Positions 11,641 to 24,799 of a DNA stretch of 64,000 nt are shown here, one piece after another. The translations under genes and the position numbers were made by a program. Every line of letters begins with the position of its first letter. Position 1 is the first letter of the stretch. The notes under the pieces are model-generated. The model ran no database searches. It was given only the letters and a program-made list of their open reading frames with translations, and was not told the origin of the DNA. Source of the stretch: Pholis gunnellus (taxonomy: Eukaryota; Chordata; Actinopteri; Perciformes; Pholidae); the NCBI GenBank assembly GCA_910591455.2, contig OU342809.1:21756349-21820348 (forward strand), read 5' to 3'.

Positions 11641-13487
11641 CCTATGAGATCAATCTCACAAACAAAGTCCTCGCTTCTTACGAATGCAAATGAGTTTATC
11701 GGAATAACAAGTAGGGGAGAGAGTATGAGTCTACTTTTCTATCTTTGTTCAAGAGCTTTTAAGTTCTTTTAATTTTAGCGCCATGAATTATTCATTTCAC
11801 TTCCGATTATGTACTGCTCCCCTCAAAACTCTGTCCTCACACTCAAAAACGCTTTGTTTTCTGCTCAAACTGTATGCTTGCACGCAGTTTTGCTTGCACA
11901 GATTACCTGCACACCAGCTTCAGTCCTTCTACTTGATTCTGTGTTCTTGTGAAACGTTGTTTTTGTGCAACAACCCTGTCAAAATTCTCCAAACTAATAG
12001 AATGCCAGATGAACTGTTGACCACTGAAATGATCCCTGCCACGTTGCGAGTGCTTTCTCTTTACAGGAGCGTCTTTGACGGGCGGTTACTTTTTAACCTG
12101 GTTCATCCACTTCCGCCATCCGAGGCTTTATTATGTTGTTTACTTTACAGTAATATATCCGTATATACCTGACACCTGTCACCATGCAGGGCTTAAGAGT
12201 GGAACTGAATCTTCCCCACAGTCCAAACACCCACCATCAGCATTGGTTTCGGGAAGCCAGGGCTGCAACCCCCTGGGCTGGTAATATCACACTTTAAAAA
12301 AATACCATATTGACTATAGCTGTAAATGACATGCAGTGGAGTAAAAACTACAATGTCTCCTGGACTATATCAATAGTTAAGTACCTGACATTTCTACTTA
12401 AGTATAATACTTATTAATAATTATTTTCCTTTCTAACGCTTCCTTCTTTTTTTCTTTCCTTCCTTCTCTCTATTGAGAGACAGCTACATGTATCTAGATC
12501 TATAGATGAATGTATATTGTCAATTTCAATTCCTCTCAGTTCTTGCGCTCCTTCTCACAGACTCTTGTTAAGCAGCCCCACTGACGCCTTTTGGGGTGAA
12601 AGTTTTTGTTGTGAATAATCAGCGTGCTATTTGGACTATATGTGCAGCCTTTCCTCACACATTCTTCACTAGTGGTCTCCTTATTTTACGATGATGGAAA
12701 TGGAGAGTTGTTTTTTGTTGTTACTGGAACAAAGCAACAGCAGCCAGGTGAGATTTGACACACACTTACTACGCCACACGTCGGCTGCATGAACCCAAAA
12801 TAAACAACTTCGCTGAGATTTACATGCAATAGATGATAAAAGGATGCCAAAATAACTACTCATGGGCAATGAGCATTCTGTACCAGCTCTCATACAATAT
12901 ATAATAATATTGCATAGGATACGTTGCATTCTTGGTCGAGAGGCTAAGCCCGCCCTAAGGTGACATCTCGCTGACACATAGCTGCCTGATAGTTCTACAG
13001 TAGCTTTTTGCTGTGTAGGTTAGACTGAACATTTAGAGAGATGAAGAAGCACACGAAGACAGGGAGCAGAGAGGTGGGAGGGAATCAGAGGAGCGATAGT
13101 GGGAGATGAGGACAGAGAGAGTGGGGTGAAGCTCATCACCTGCAGAGCCTCGCTATCATTTTTAAATGGCCGGCACTGAAATCAAGCAGAATCCAAGCAA
13201 TCAACACTCACCTTGAGATGTTTAGCCAGGAGCCAGCCAATTTAATGAACCTGGCCCAGCAGGCAGACTGCCAGTGTTAATCCACTAAAGCACCATTACA
13301 CTTCATCTTTAAAGTAGAGACAACTTTTAATTGTTTTTTCACGAGTACATTTCTGCCTGCTTTACACATTGATTTATATCGGAGCCATAACGCATTACAA
13401 GGTCAATTAATTGAGTTTTAATTGCAAAAGACACATTTTCTTGCTCCCCTGTGGTGGTATAGCCGTGTAGCCCAGTTTGGACTTAAT
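11641..13487. other. Intergenic, no gene seen
   Basis: Mostly unique-looking sequence. A segment at about 12328-12425 has motifs related to the family C repeat in reverse orientation ('cagtggagtaaaa', 'agttaagtac', 'ctacttaagtat'). A 129-residue open frame at 11783-12172 matches nothing I recognise and is not supported as a gene. The sequence at about 13120-13440 lacks repeats and is rich in TAATT-type motifs. Confidence 0.6.
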
Positions 13488-14140
13488 GGCCCAATCTCAA
13501 TCTCCACCCATACGGACTCACGGACTTTGAGGCGCCGCTCCCGCAAAGTCCGTGAGGGTTTGAGGGTTCTCTGGCAGACGTTTTGAGCCCTTTCCGTGAG
13601 TCAGCATTAGATGCAGACTTTGCCCGAGGGAATTACCCACAAATCATTGCAATGTGATGTTAAGCAAAGGGTAACCAGTGGACGCATGGAGAATAGAAAA
13701 AAATAAAAGGTGGAGGACGGCTCACCTGTGTTCAGCCTGTCATATTAGATTTACTCAGAAACATTAAGGGTTAAAGTTATTTATGGAACATAAAAACCAC
13801 ATGAAATCAGAGGATATTTATTCATTTGTTCATCAAATATTTAATGTTGTCATTCAAGCTTTTTTGACAAAAACGAGTAAATAGATTATATGAAATCACT
13901 TCTCATCTTGTGAGGAAAGAGCCAGGAAGACGATCAAATCAGGGAGTACAATGTATAAAATAAATCTTGTTTTTCCGTTTTCATGGTAACGTGATTTGTT
14001 GCAGCAAAGTGCTGTCCCGTTCGTATTCACCCCATTTCAAGCCCTCACAGTCTCTCACACTCACCCACTTACCAGGTGACGTCAGTAAGTCCTTGAGGGT
14101 TCAGGGTTTAAAGCTTTAGGGGGGACATTGGGATTGGGCC
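13488..14140. mobile_element. Non-autonomous DNA-transposon-like element with terminal inverted repeats
   Basis: The left end GGCCCAATCTCAATCTCC and the reverse complement of the right end (ggcccaatcccaatgtcc) agree at 16 of 18 positions, giving terminal inverted repeats about 653 bp apart. Just inside the left end is a perfect 13-bp stem (13517-13529 with 13544-13556, CTCACGGACTTTG). A related 'gtccttgagggtt' lies near the right end. The interior encodes no transposase. I could not identify a convincing target-site duplication, so the superfamily (hAT, PIF or other) is open. Confidence 0.65.
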
Positions 14141-14454
14141 TATGACATGCCCTGCCCCCACAGTGGCCTTGATGCCCCGCCCACACTGCCCCAACTGATT
14201 TAGCCTTTTCTTTCCTCTGCCTCTGTCCTGTCAATTTGACACCGATGTCTTTTGTTGAGATTCTGAATTACCATTAACAAGCGAATCGCTGCCCACATAA
14301 CAAGTGGTGGTTTTGATTTCAAACCTGGTACCTACTGCGGGAAAACCGGACTATTTAGGTCAATAGTTTGAAGCTAATTACCCTCAAATTCCACTGGGCG
14401 CTGCAGCTGCGCCGCTTGAGCTGATTGCGACCACTCCAGACAATCTTGTCTGTC

Positions 14455-15045
14455 TTACAGTGCCTGTGGAGTGGCAGGCTGGGGTGGCGCTTCCCATTTT
14501 AAAAAAAAGAGGGGCTGGAGAGTGTGCTCCAATTATCTGGGTATCCCACTGCTCTGCCTTTTCAGGAAGGTTCATTTTAAGGTGGTAGAAACAGTAGACC
14601 AGCTCTCTGTTGCAGGGATCAAGGGAGTTTGCTTATCCACTCTATATGTGTTTTGTGGAGTTAGACAAGGCTTATGACTGTGTCCCCGGGAGTTCTGTGG
14701 GGGGTACTGTGGGAATATGGAGTACTGAGGTCGTTTGCAACAGCCATCTGTTTCTTGTTTAACCAAAGTTAGTTGTATCCGTGTACAAAAGTGAGGGGCA
14801 GTACCTCGAAGTCCTCAAAGTGCTCTGCCGGAAAACGGTGGATTTCGCCCTCCGGGTTTAGAGTGAGTCACTGCCCCAAACAAGGGAGTTCAAGTATCTT
14901 GGAGCAAACGATAGACAGGTGGTTTAGTGCGGCGGCAGCAGTGATGCAATTGTTGTACCCGACTATTTTGGTGAAGAGGAAGCAAACCCAGAAGTCAAAG
15001 TGTCCAATTCCAGTCCATCTATTTTCAGACCCTCAACTATGGTAA
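14455..15045 (+). pseudogene. Degenerate LINE reverse-transcriptase fragment
   Basis: At 14646 one frame reads MCFVELDKAYDCVPG, matching the reverse-transcriptase motif A region of fish non-LTR elements (typically FVDLEKAYDRVPR, with the catalytic Asp). Further on, a segment at about 14810-14905 with the pattern 'tctgccggaaaacggtgg' and an EFKYLG-like motif corresponds to the region after the palm domain. The stretch that should carry the catalytic YADD motif is missing between about 14735 and 14800, and frames are broken, so this is a dead, internally deleted copy. The best guess is an L2/CR1-like (Maui-type) fish LINE. Confidence 0.7.
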
Positions 15046-15769
15046 TGTGCAAAGAGTCACCACTCGCTGGCTGCACAGTCTCCCTCTGAGCTGGTGTCTG
15101 CATCTACAGAAAATTAACAACGCGCCTCTAATTACCTATGTACAAATACATTTAGATTCACCGTCTTTTCTGAATCTGTCCAAGCATCTCCTGTATTTCG
15201 GCAAACACATAATCCACCTAAGAGCATGTGTTGAATAATTATTTCACCATGTTTCTCAACAACGTGAAACGAACAGACAAGCAGTCCAGCGGTAAGAGTG
15301 ACACTCTCTCCACAAACACCTCTCTGACACAACACAGCGCTTTCTACAGTTACTGTGGTGTCACCCTGATCTTATTTGGTTGTTGTTTTGGAAGCCTCTC
15401 GCCTTCTCTCATGCTGCAGTACCGCTCTCCGTCTGAACTGTTACTGAGGCGGGGCGCTGATTTTACCAAAGAAGCCTTATCAAACCGTAAAGATGACGTG
15501 ATGTCTACCTGAGCAGAGAATGAAGTTGCTCTCTCTCTGTTTGTGTTGTTATCTGATCTTGTCCTTACTTACTGCATATGAGCGTACCCCACTGGTTTCC
15601 TCACCGTGCTCTGCGCTGCTCTCACGCGGCGGTTACAGCTGAAATGCAGTCACGACGGACGGCGTCACGACGGACGGCGCCGTTACAGAAGCGTAGCATG
15701 CACCCTCCGGTTCCTCCTCAGGTAAACACTGTTAGCTCCGTCAGCACTTTCACTGTAGTTTGCAATGTG
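15046..15769. other. Intergenic, no gene seen
   Basis: Unique-looking sequence with a small duplicated motif (gtcacgacggacggc twice at about 15648-15679) and open frames below 125 residues that show no domain. Confidence 0.55.
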
Positions 15770-15862
15770 AGCACTGTTAGCACTGTCAGCACTGTTAGCA
15801 CTGTCAACACTGTTAGAACTGTCAGCACTGTTAGCACTGTTAGCACTGTCAGCACTGTTAGC
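15770..15862. repeat. 9-bp minisatellite, unit AGCACTGTY
   Basis: Ten consecutive 9-bp units plus a partial one, alternating mainly between AGCACTGTT and AGCACTGTC, with two variant units (aacactgtt, agaactgtc). Because the period is a multiple of three, frames stay open on both strands and yield a VST-type repeat on + and an NSA/DSA-type repeat on -. Looser related units extend upstream to about 15728. Confidence 0.93.
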
Positions 15863-16645
15863 TATGAGCTGCCTGCTCGCCATCGACATGTTGAGAGTTG
15901 TAGAGGTAATCAAAATGCTCCCAATCCACCAATCTTGCACCTTCAATAGTTGATATTGTAAATATAAAGTTAACTTAAAAACGTAAAATCATTAATTAAT
16001 ACATTTTAACATTTTAATTTAATTAAATGTTCTGTCCTCTATTATTCCATTACTTTCCTGATGTTTTAGGTTTTTAGGTTCAAGGTATCGATTATGATAT
16101 ATTTAAGCAGGGTATCATATTGAAGTCATGTTATTGTGACAACACTGTCCTGTACTATACATGAGCAAGGAGACCATAACATGTGTGACATATTTCATAT
16201 CAAGGAAACCAATACTTAGTCAATGTGAACATCTGCCGTAGTCTGTTAATGCTGATACTTTTGATTGAGTCATTGTTGGTGATGGGCCCACCCATGAGGG
16301 TCAAAGGCAGCAGGCACCCACAAAAACGTGAAAGGATATTCAAAGAGGAAGTTCAGTAGCAATAAGGCTCCAAGAGATTAGGTTACTGTTTGTTAACCTT
16401 TGGGGGTTTGATTAAAGCAAGTGTCTCCATGAATTCAGTTTGTATGAATTACAGAGGTTGCAGAACATTCCCACAATTAGCAAATGTCTAAAGAAAGTTG
16501 AGGAATTACTGTTTTATACTAATAAATGTGTGTCTTTCTGTTGCACAAAGACTAAAAGATCGTCCTGTCTCATTTATACATCCCCATCCCAAGCACGGGA
16601 ACATAAAAAGGATTCCCTCTGGCATTAAATCAAGCCAACCTCTTT

Positions 16646-16646
<1 letters not shown>

Positions 16647-16735
<89 letters not shown>
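16647..16735. repeat. (CT)n microsatellite
   Basis: A perfect 89-bp CT run. It accounts for the serine/leucine and arginine/glutamate open frames on both strands. Confidence 0.97.
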
Positions 16736-16739
<4 letters not shown>

Positions 16740-17034
16740 GAAGTGGAACGGGTGACCCACCTAGTGGTGAGAGGAGATCAATGCACCACCACGCCCAGCG
16801 ATCATGAATGCACGACAAGCAGCCAAATACCAGACTGTGTGTGTGTTGATCAGATGATCATACAGTAACACAAACTAGAACATCCACTCACTGGTGCTGC
16901 TCCATGCCTCCTTATCTTATGTTGTAGCATCCCTTCCTTCATCCTCCTCTCTCTCTCTCTCATCCCAATTCCACTCTCATTTTCTCTATTTTCCGTCCTC
17001 TTTTTTTCCTTAGCTTACTCTTGATAGTGTCAAT

Positions 17035-17035
<1 letters not shown>

Positions 17036-17124
<89 letters not shown>
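17036..17124. repeat. (CA)n microsatellite
   Basis: A perfect 89-bp CA run about 300 bp after the CT run at 16647-16735. Confidence 0.97.
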
Positions 17125-17125
<1 letters not shown>

Positions 17126-18028
17126 AAAAAGATATTTATAGTTCTTTAGCACCAGTCTATCTGTTGCTAGGATACCAGCCAGTTCAGAACTCTGTGTTTA
17201 CAAAAGGAGCATGTTTAGTATGTCAGACACACACATTTAGGTAAAACGTAGTCTGTGTCCACGCTGGAGTATCTCACAGTATCATGTTCACCACTCACAC
17301 TGAGCTGACAGTAACCATAGTGTGAGGAAATGCTGACAGTATTTAGGGTCTCCTATAGTCTCTGGTTGCCATGGGAACTGTTCTGGCCTCTCAGCAGCAT
17401 CCCCTTGGTGACGGAGGAAGAGGGCAGTGGATGAACCAGAGGCTCCTCGTGGGGAACGAAGCCGCCGTGTCGCCCTCTACTGGTCCAGAGTGAGCTCAGC
17501 AAGGAAGGGATGCTATTCTAAATCACAAACTACAATAAAAACACTTAATTTTACTTAAAAAACTATTTCACATTGATTGTAATTGCTTATTAGCTTAAAG
17601 TGTTGTCAACATTGCTTTTCCCATGTAGTGGGCTCTTTAATAATCTTAATTCAATCCAAATCCCAGTTAATCTATTAAAACGGCTCTTCTGTTTTCCCAG
17701 TGTAATTAGTTGGTCAGGAGTAATTATTCTGTGTCAATGGGTGGTTAGTTTTGACGACAACAATCAAGATTTAAGATTTAAGATAAAACAAATGTCAAAG
17801 TCAGATTGTAGTCTTTCTTTTTTTAGTTACGGCATTTTGGCTTTTCAGTGCAACTTAGATGTGTTGGTCCTATTAGTTTACCCAAGACGATTGTTTAACA
17901 TCTCTATGAAAATAACGTTCCATCAGCTGCACGATAAAACATATTTTTAACCTGTTTGCCAAGTTGTGCCTCTTTCTCTTCAAAGACCAAAGCAGGAAAT
18001 GTGTGCACAACAACATCAGAAAATCTGC

Positions 18029-18205
18029 TAAATGGAAGATAAATGGAATTGTCCTTGTATAGCGCATTATAGTCGTCCGACCACTCAAAGCGCTTTAACA
18101 CTACATGTCATCATTCACCCATTCATACACTGATGGCAGGGGCTACCATGCAAGGTGCCACCTGCCCACCAGGACTAACTAACCATTCAAACCCATACAG
18201 CGCAG
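18029..18205 (+). repeat. Dispersed teleost repeat with 'ccgaccactcaaagcgcttt' core
   Basis: The order 'tatagcgcattatagtcgtc', 'cgaccactcaaagcgcttta', 'attcacccattcatacactg', 'atgcaaggtgccacctgc' matches a very common fish repeat remembered from many teleost genomes, probably a LINE 3' end or a SINE. This copy stops after 'cccatacagcgc' and is truncated. Confidence 0.6.
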
Positions 18206-19056
18206 GCACAGTCTATCAGTTAGATTAGCATGACATTATATTTCTTTCCAATATGTTATACATGTTTTTATAAACAAGGAGATGTGTCATTTGTGACTAG
18301 CTTGAATAGCAAACACAGTGAGCAGCTTTTTTTTCATCATTCAAATTTCATCCAATATGTTCTATCCAGCTGGTTTAAGGAGAATTCAAAAATTATTTAA
18401 AAATAAATGAATATCAGTATTAGTATTGTTAGTGTTTTTGAAAGATTACCATGCAGTTTAATTTTAGAAAATTAGCTGCATAGCTCTGTGGCTGTAATAA
18501 TAATTTAGATAAGTATATATTTGTATTTTAATTCATGAATTTAATTCATTCGTGTGTTTAAAAACAACAGAGAGGGATGTAACGGGATGCTGTGCTCCAT
18601 GCTACAGTATTCTTTCTGATACTTCCACAGGATGGCGCCAATGAAAGAATTTTCTAATTCTACAAATAGTGAAGGTTTGTTGGTAAAACTATAACTCTGA
18701 ACTAAAAGACATTCCGATATATATGAAACAAACATAAATTACTGGTTTGCTGTCATTTCTTTTGCATCAAAGCTACTTGTGGCTCCATATTTGTGTGGTG
18801 TGTGGTGTATTTTATTTGCAATCATGAGCAGTAGGAGATCCCCTGCACCCACCCACCCACTTGTCCCTTCGGTGGGCAGACAGTCAGTCAGACAGACAGA
18901 TAAACAGACAGACTGGCTGACCGTAACACTGTAACTGATGTACTAAAATACTGGACCATGTGCCATTCCAAATTTGTCTTTCAGCCACGGGATCCCACAG
19001 TCTGACCAAGAATAAACACACACATCCAGGCGTCTCCACTGTACTGTGGGCCTACT

Positions 19057-19058
<2 letters not shown>

Positions 19059-19110
<52 letters not shown>
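19059..19110. repeat. (TG)n microsatellite
   Basis: A 52-bp perfect TG run in intergenic DNA. Confidence 0.95.
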
Positions 19111-19117
<7 letters not shown>

Positions 19118-22100
19118 GGTATCACAGTTAGAGATGCAGGGATGTCTGGATGAGGAAGGAGGTTGATTCCCAGTCGCTGATGTAACCAAACTGGCAGAGT
19201 TGGGTCACAATGAGCCCACATGCAGCTCTCTTCATGGAGCCGCCTGGTAATCCTGTCTGTTGCTAATGGTCATTTAATCCAAAGACTGGGCTAGTGACTC
19301 TTTGCTGTCTGTGGGTCCACTGAGCACCACAGACCCTGCTGAGCTGAACTTGTAATGACCCTCAGCAAGCCTCATAACAGACAGTTGAAGTGTTAACAGC
19401 ACAGGAAAGCAGACATTTTTTATCTTCAAAGTGCTGCCGAAACAGGAAATTAAAAGAAATCATTGTGTAGAGAAAGAGGTTGAGAAAACCAAATAGAATG
19501 TATAACAGCGAGAATAAGATAGTTGAGATGTCGTATTGATGGAAAGTAATCCCTCATGCATGATGTATTTGCTCCTTTAGAGCTTTAGTTGTGCAGAAAT
19601 TGTTGTGTAGACGAGTCAGACAGCAGTTTCCGGATTCTTGGATTCTCTGTCAGAGTTAGAGACAGTCGAGAAACTTGCAAACAAGTCATTCCTGCACGAC
19701 AGTGTGTTTGAACATTGTCGACGAGGAGGAGATAGCACAAAGGTAGCCGCACGCAGGAAGAGCGACAGATGACGAGTCACTTTGTTCATATTCTTGCTCG
19801 ATCTCCTTTTTGTAAACGCATCAAGGAGATGAGTTGAGAACGGCATCTTAACTGTACACACACACACACACACACACACACCAGATTGTCTCGAGTCAGC
19901 TGTGTGTCACTGTAGCATCATTAGCTTTTCTGTGATCCTGCGTTATTGATGCATTTTAAATATTTATTAGGTCACTTCCACAGCAGCAGCAGCAGCATCT
20001 TCTAACCCAGCAAACAAAGCCAAAATATATCTGTATGTATCCTTGAATAACAATGAGGACGAACAACAGGGACAAATCTTTGTTATGATATAGGACGGCT
20101 TTTTTCTCTTTCTTTTTTGTTTGGGAAAGGTTTGACTTGACTGAAAAATATGTTAAAATGTGAGATTTATACAACTTAAACTTCTCAGAGCAAATTCATG
20201 ATCGGTCTAACTTGCAAGTTAAGTTTGACTGTAATTATATTTGGTACATTGAAATTAATTTAAACTAATAATCAACAGAAAAAAAGGACACTATTTACTA
20301 TTTAGTCACCGAAGCAGCTTTATTCCCAACGATATCGGGTGTAATTGTGCTTTTATAATATATTTTTTCCTCTGGTGACTTTAATTTGATCTTCAGCTGA
20401 GAGATGAACCTACGGTACATGCTGCTTCTTTTCATTTTATTTAATTTTATCAAATTTGAAATTTGAAAGATTTACTTAAGATATTAAACTTTCTCTGTAA
20501 ATTAAATTGTATTTCACTATTGATTAATCAATCAAACATTTAGACTGTAAAGATAATGGAAAAGGTAAAAACTTGTGTCTTACCAACATCCCAAATCTTA
20601 TATAACACAGAAAAAAACAGTAATGTCATTTGGGGAAACAATATATAGTGAATATGTGGCACTTTTTTTGATAAACAACTTAAACAATTAATCCCTGATC
20701 AAAATTGTTGAGAATTATTTTTATATCTTTTTTAAATGACATGGGATTAACTGCCAAAACATTTCAGTGCAAAATGTCAGACTGACTGACTGAACATTGC
20801 CGCCCAGAGAGCCACACTGGAGAGTTAAGAGCACGAGAAAAGCTACAAACACGACCTTTGCAATGGCTTCTCTAAAAATGTCACATTTAGAGAGACTTTT
20901 ATGAGTTTTTCACCTGATAGCAATAAAGTTATTTCCCAAGGTGAATTCTCTCTATGACTAATGGACTGTAGATAAGGAGCCACTCTGCTATTCCTGTCTG
21001 GAAAACATTGTCAGAGGAAATCTAACAACCTTTCCGTGCAGTAATCCATCATTAATGTCATTTCACTGTCACGGACACACTGTACATCTTCACATCATTT
21101 AAAGAGCTGCGGTGCATTTGGTCTTTACCCTTGACTTCACGGAAGAAATGTTATCAGACCCACACATGAGAAACGAGTTATGTTAAAATGTTTAAGCCAC
21201 ATTTAGACAGAGAAACGGAGACTGAGCACATCCACGTGATACAGAGCACAGGGAACCATGGTGGTTTCAGGAAGTTTTGGAGCTCCTGTTTGACATCCTT
21301 TACTCCATTTCCTGTGGCTTTTAGACCGAAAATGACGCAATAACAGTCAAAAATAATTATAAGGGTAAATAAAATAAGTCATACTTAAACTAGTCAAAAG
21401 ATCAGGGTGAAAGCTAAACCTGACTAGACTAAATAGAAGTCGGCATAAAGTCTATCAAGAACATATCTTTTTTTTATTGTTAAATCCCAACATATCAAGG
21501 TTCTTTAAAGTACACATTAATGAAAAAATGATACCAAACTCCAATATTACCTTAGAGTACTACTGCCTATAGCTACATGTATATGGCTTTATGACAGATC
21601 CCACATTTGAATCATCTCAATGTATATATTGTCATAATACCAACCGTAAAAATAAACAAAACTAAAAGGGACTGTAATACACTATACTATTAATTAAAAA
21701 TAAAACTCTGAATTACATCCAAATAGGTCAAGTAAACCCCCCCAAAAAACTGAATTTAGTTACTAAAGAACGTCAATCTAAATGAATATCCACCTACTTT
21801 AAACAAAATTAAACTTAAGATCAAGTAAAATAGGCTATAAGAGATGATGTATTATAATTGATTAATTAAACAAGCTAAACATGAAATTTAAACTACAACA
21901 GCTGGAATAGATTTAAAAAAAAAAAATCTAAATAAAATAAATTTCACAGTTGACATGACACAACTCTGTCTCCTAACAATTAGAGAAGCGACGATTCTGT
22001 ATTTTTGTAAGTGTGACCTTTCAATGCCGATTTTTGCAGATTCTGATTTTCTTTTTAAGAACTATAATTGACATCAAGGCTCCAAATCAACTTTTTTTTC

Positions 22101-22564
22101 TCCATCGTCCCAAGAAATAATTTCCACCGTCCTGAAGTCAGTGTAAGGTTTCAAAAACCTCTAAATGTTTCCTTTGACCTCATCGATAGTGGTTATTTGC
22201 ATAAAAATACACAATTAAAATTATTAAGACATTTATTATCATGGTTTGTAGCCAAAAACTACATTTTACAAGATTGCATAACACATCATGATAGCGTTAT
22301 AATTTACTATTGCACTGAGTAACCTGAACGCATCAAAATGCAAGTCAAAGGAACCTCCATTAACGTTTATTGTACAAGCAAGACTGTGCCAGAGAGAGAC
22401 TCTGTGATTACTCTGAGCAGCATGCATGAGAATTAATTACATAATAATAACATAATAAGTGTCTGATTAAGTTAGGTGTTCCAAATGGTTTTAAGGTTGT
22501 TCCTTCACAACTTATGTTTGACTTACAGTAGTAAATAAAAGTGATCTTTAACTCCACTCACAGA

Positions 22565-22595
<31 letters not shown>

Positions 22596-23283
22596 CCGAT
22601 GTAAAATGAGCAAACGTGTGTAAATACATACATATCAGCTGAAAATTGTCCGCTTCCGATCGGCAGCCGATCAATCGGTGCTTCTCTACATAAAATGAAG
22701 TTTCCATAGAACTAAACTGCATTCTCAACTACATTTCGAAATGTAAACTGAAACAATTTGAAGCAGAAAAGCACCAAAATGACTCGGTTATGTTAAAGCA
22801 ACAAACCTGCTGGGTTAGATTTAGTTAAACACCATGGCTTGGCTTATAATAAGGACGTTTTTTACGTCATTGAGTTACTTCCAGTTTCACACAGAACACA
22901 AACAACTGTGATCTGGCAGAAAGTCCCATGTTTGAATTTGATTAGAAAAGTATTTGTGATACTATAAACACAAAAGTAATCCGGGAGAATAATACGTATC
23001 CCTCAAAAGCTATTTGACGATGCAGTTCCTTTGTGTGATGACGTCATTTCTGAGAGACCACGCTGCTCCGCACTAAAGTATTTGAGAAGAGAAAGAAAAC
23101 AACATAAAGTGAGCCGTGCTCAGTGTGCTGAGTGGAGATGAGATCAGACTGCACGTCAGAACTATTCACCATGGTAACCACAGATTATCTGATTAATTAA
23201 TGAACCTTTTACTGCATCACCAGCTACTGTTGTTAATCATTCACGCACTGCTTGGCCTGCAGCTAACACACAAAAACAGAGAG

Positions 23284-23286
<3 letters not shown>

Positions 23287-23342
<56 letters not shown>
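23287..23342. repeat. (TG)n microsatellite
   Basis: A 56-bp perfect TG run, followed 420 bp later by a complementary CA run (23762-23838); the two could pair as a long imperfect stem. Confidence 0.95.
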
Positions 23343-23348
<6 letters not shown>

Positions 23349-23756
23349 AGATCCTTAGGCTATCTGGGTGGGAGAAGACTGGTAGAAATCAATGACATGG
23401 GTGTCATAAAAGGAATGTTTCTTTTCATAAAATGAAATCAGAGCATATGCTGTAGCCTGAGGCCTTGTTTCCACCCCTAAAATCCTTATTAGGGTGAGAA
23501 GCACGGAGCAAAACATTTAGCCGTTCAGCCTCACATCTATGCACCAAGCAGGCCCAAAAACATGTTCAGTTTTAGACACTTTAAAGAATAGCACGCGACT
23601 TATTCTCAATATCCTTACATGAAACTACTTAAACCCTTAAATATCACACCTTCTCAGTTTTCGTCTGTTAGCGCATGTGTGTTATTAAAGCGTGATTATA
23701 CATGTGTTTCATTTTCTCTGTCCTTTTGTCTCAGGGGATCTTCACCGGTTAGTCTC

Positions 23757-23761
<5 letters not shown>

Positions 23762-23838
<77 letters not shown>
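23762..23838. repeat. (CA)n microsatellite
   Basis: A 77-bp perfect CA run. Confidence 0.95.
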
Positions 23839-23843
<5 letters not shown>

Positions 23844-24186
23844 CCTCACAAACACTAACAAAACAAAACAAAAAACAAGTCACAACACAGAAGAAGCGCA
23901 TGCGAATGTACACAGATGCTTTCAACCTGCAGGTTCTTGTTCATAGTTTGATTAAGATCTTTGTGGGTGATTATGAAACTCCTGTGGGAGTGTAACAGTC
24001 TTATTTACTCTCTGTGTGTGCATCCGTGTGTGTGTTTAGGTGTGTTGTCTAGAAATAAAGGAGCTGTGCTACATTTTAGCAGTGTGTTTTTATCCTCCTG
24101 TTCTATGCAAAATCAAAAATTCATTCATCATTATGTTGCAAGCGCCAATATGTTTCGACTGTACTTCTGTACATTGAAGTTGTCTG

Positions 24187-24230
<44 letters not shown>

Positions 24231-24455
24231 AAAAACTCACTTAAATGTATTTTCCCTGTAACACTCAGATATAATTCAACACTTTTTGAACACTTCCCTA
24301 CTACGCTGCTTGCATTTTTAGTTACCCGTAAGCATTCTAGTCTCTGCTGCTTTTTTATCTCATAATGTTTCCCTGCAGACAGTTTGACATGTCAAAGCAT
24401 GGAGCTTCAATTAAAGTGAAGTTAAAATATCTGCCGTGAAAAAAGGTCTCATAAT

Positions 24456-24573
24456 GATGGTGGAAGAAGTACTCTAAGTACATTCTATTACAAGTAGTAC
24501 CAATAACACAGACTCTGTTAGAAGCCTTATTGCATTTAAACATTTAACCCGTATTTATCTTAAGTAAAGTATC
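24456..24573 (-). repeat. Family C repeat fragment (hAT-like MITE end)
   Basis: Starts 'gatggtggaagaagtactc' and continues with 'attacaagtagta' and 'cttaagtaaagta' motifs. These match the terminal part, in reverse, of the abundant fish element whose other end begins 'cagtggtgtaaa' (see 56823-57262). Confidence 0.45.
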
Positions 24574-24799
24574 AAAAAAGCTCAAACTGGTAGATTAGAT
24601 ACCTGCACACTTTAATCTATGCAGAGAACACGTTTTTATTTTAGTTTTTGAGCATGCCTATGGGTTAGGTACTAACATAACATAACGTGGGCTGCATCTT
24701 GTCCAAATATACACACACATTTATAAAGGACCTAAGGTTTATCGTAGGGTTTATTTGATCAGTGAAATAGAAACACCGTCTGTCTGCCTCCTCTTCACG

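Larger units (their letters stand above)
17125..24799. other. Intergenic upstream of cbfb, no gene seen
   Basis: Largely AT-rich sequence. It contains a dispersed repeat at 18029-18205, microsatellites at 19059-19110 (TG), about 19855-19881 (CA), 22570-22594 (TG), 23287-23342 (TG), 23762-23838 (CA) and about 24188-24226 (TG), and a family C fragment at 24456-24573. The interval at about 20760-21130 is non-repetitive to the eye. Nothing encodes a recognisable protein. Confidence 0.6.

Noticed and set aside
14384..15045. Several 60-90 residue frames as host genes
   Set aside because: They overlap the decayed LINE reverse-transcriptase region and are broken pieces of it in mixed frames.
15770..15862. 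CRISPR-like array
   Set aside because: Units are 9 bp and contiguous, with no spacers, in a vertebrate genome.
15578..15949. Repeat-containing 'VST' frame and its antisense 'NSADSA' frame
   Set aside because: Both arise from the 9-bp minisatellite whose period is a multiple of three; no start context, splice sites or domain.
17125..24799. Hidden gene in the 7.7-kb AT-rich gap before cbfb
   Set aside because: No open frame shows a recognisable domain and no chain of splice-bounded exons could be built; short noncoding transcripts cannot be excluded without RNA data.
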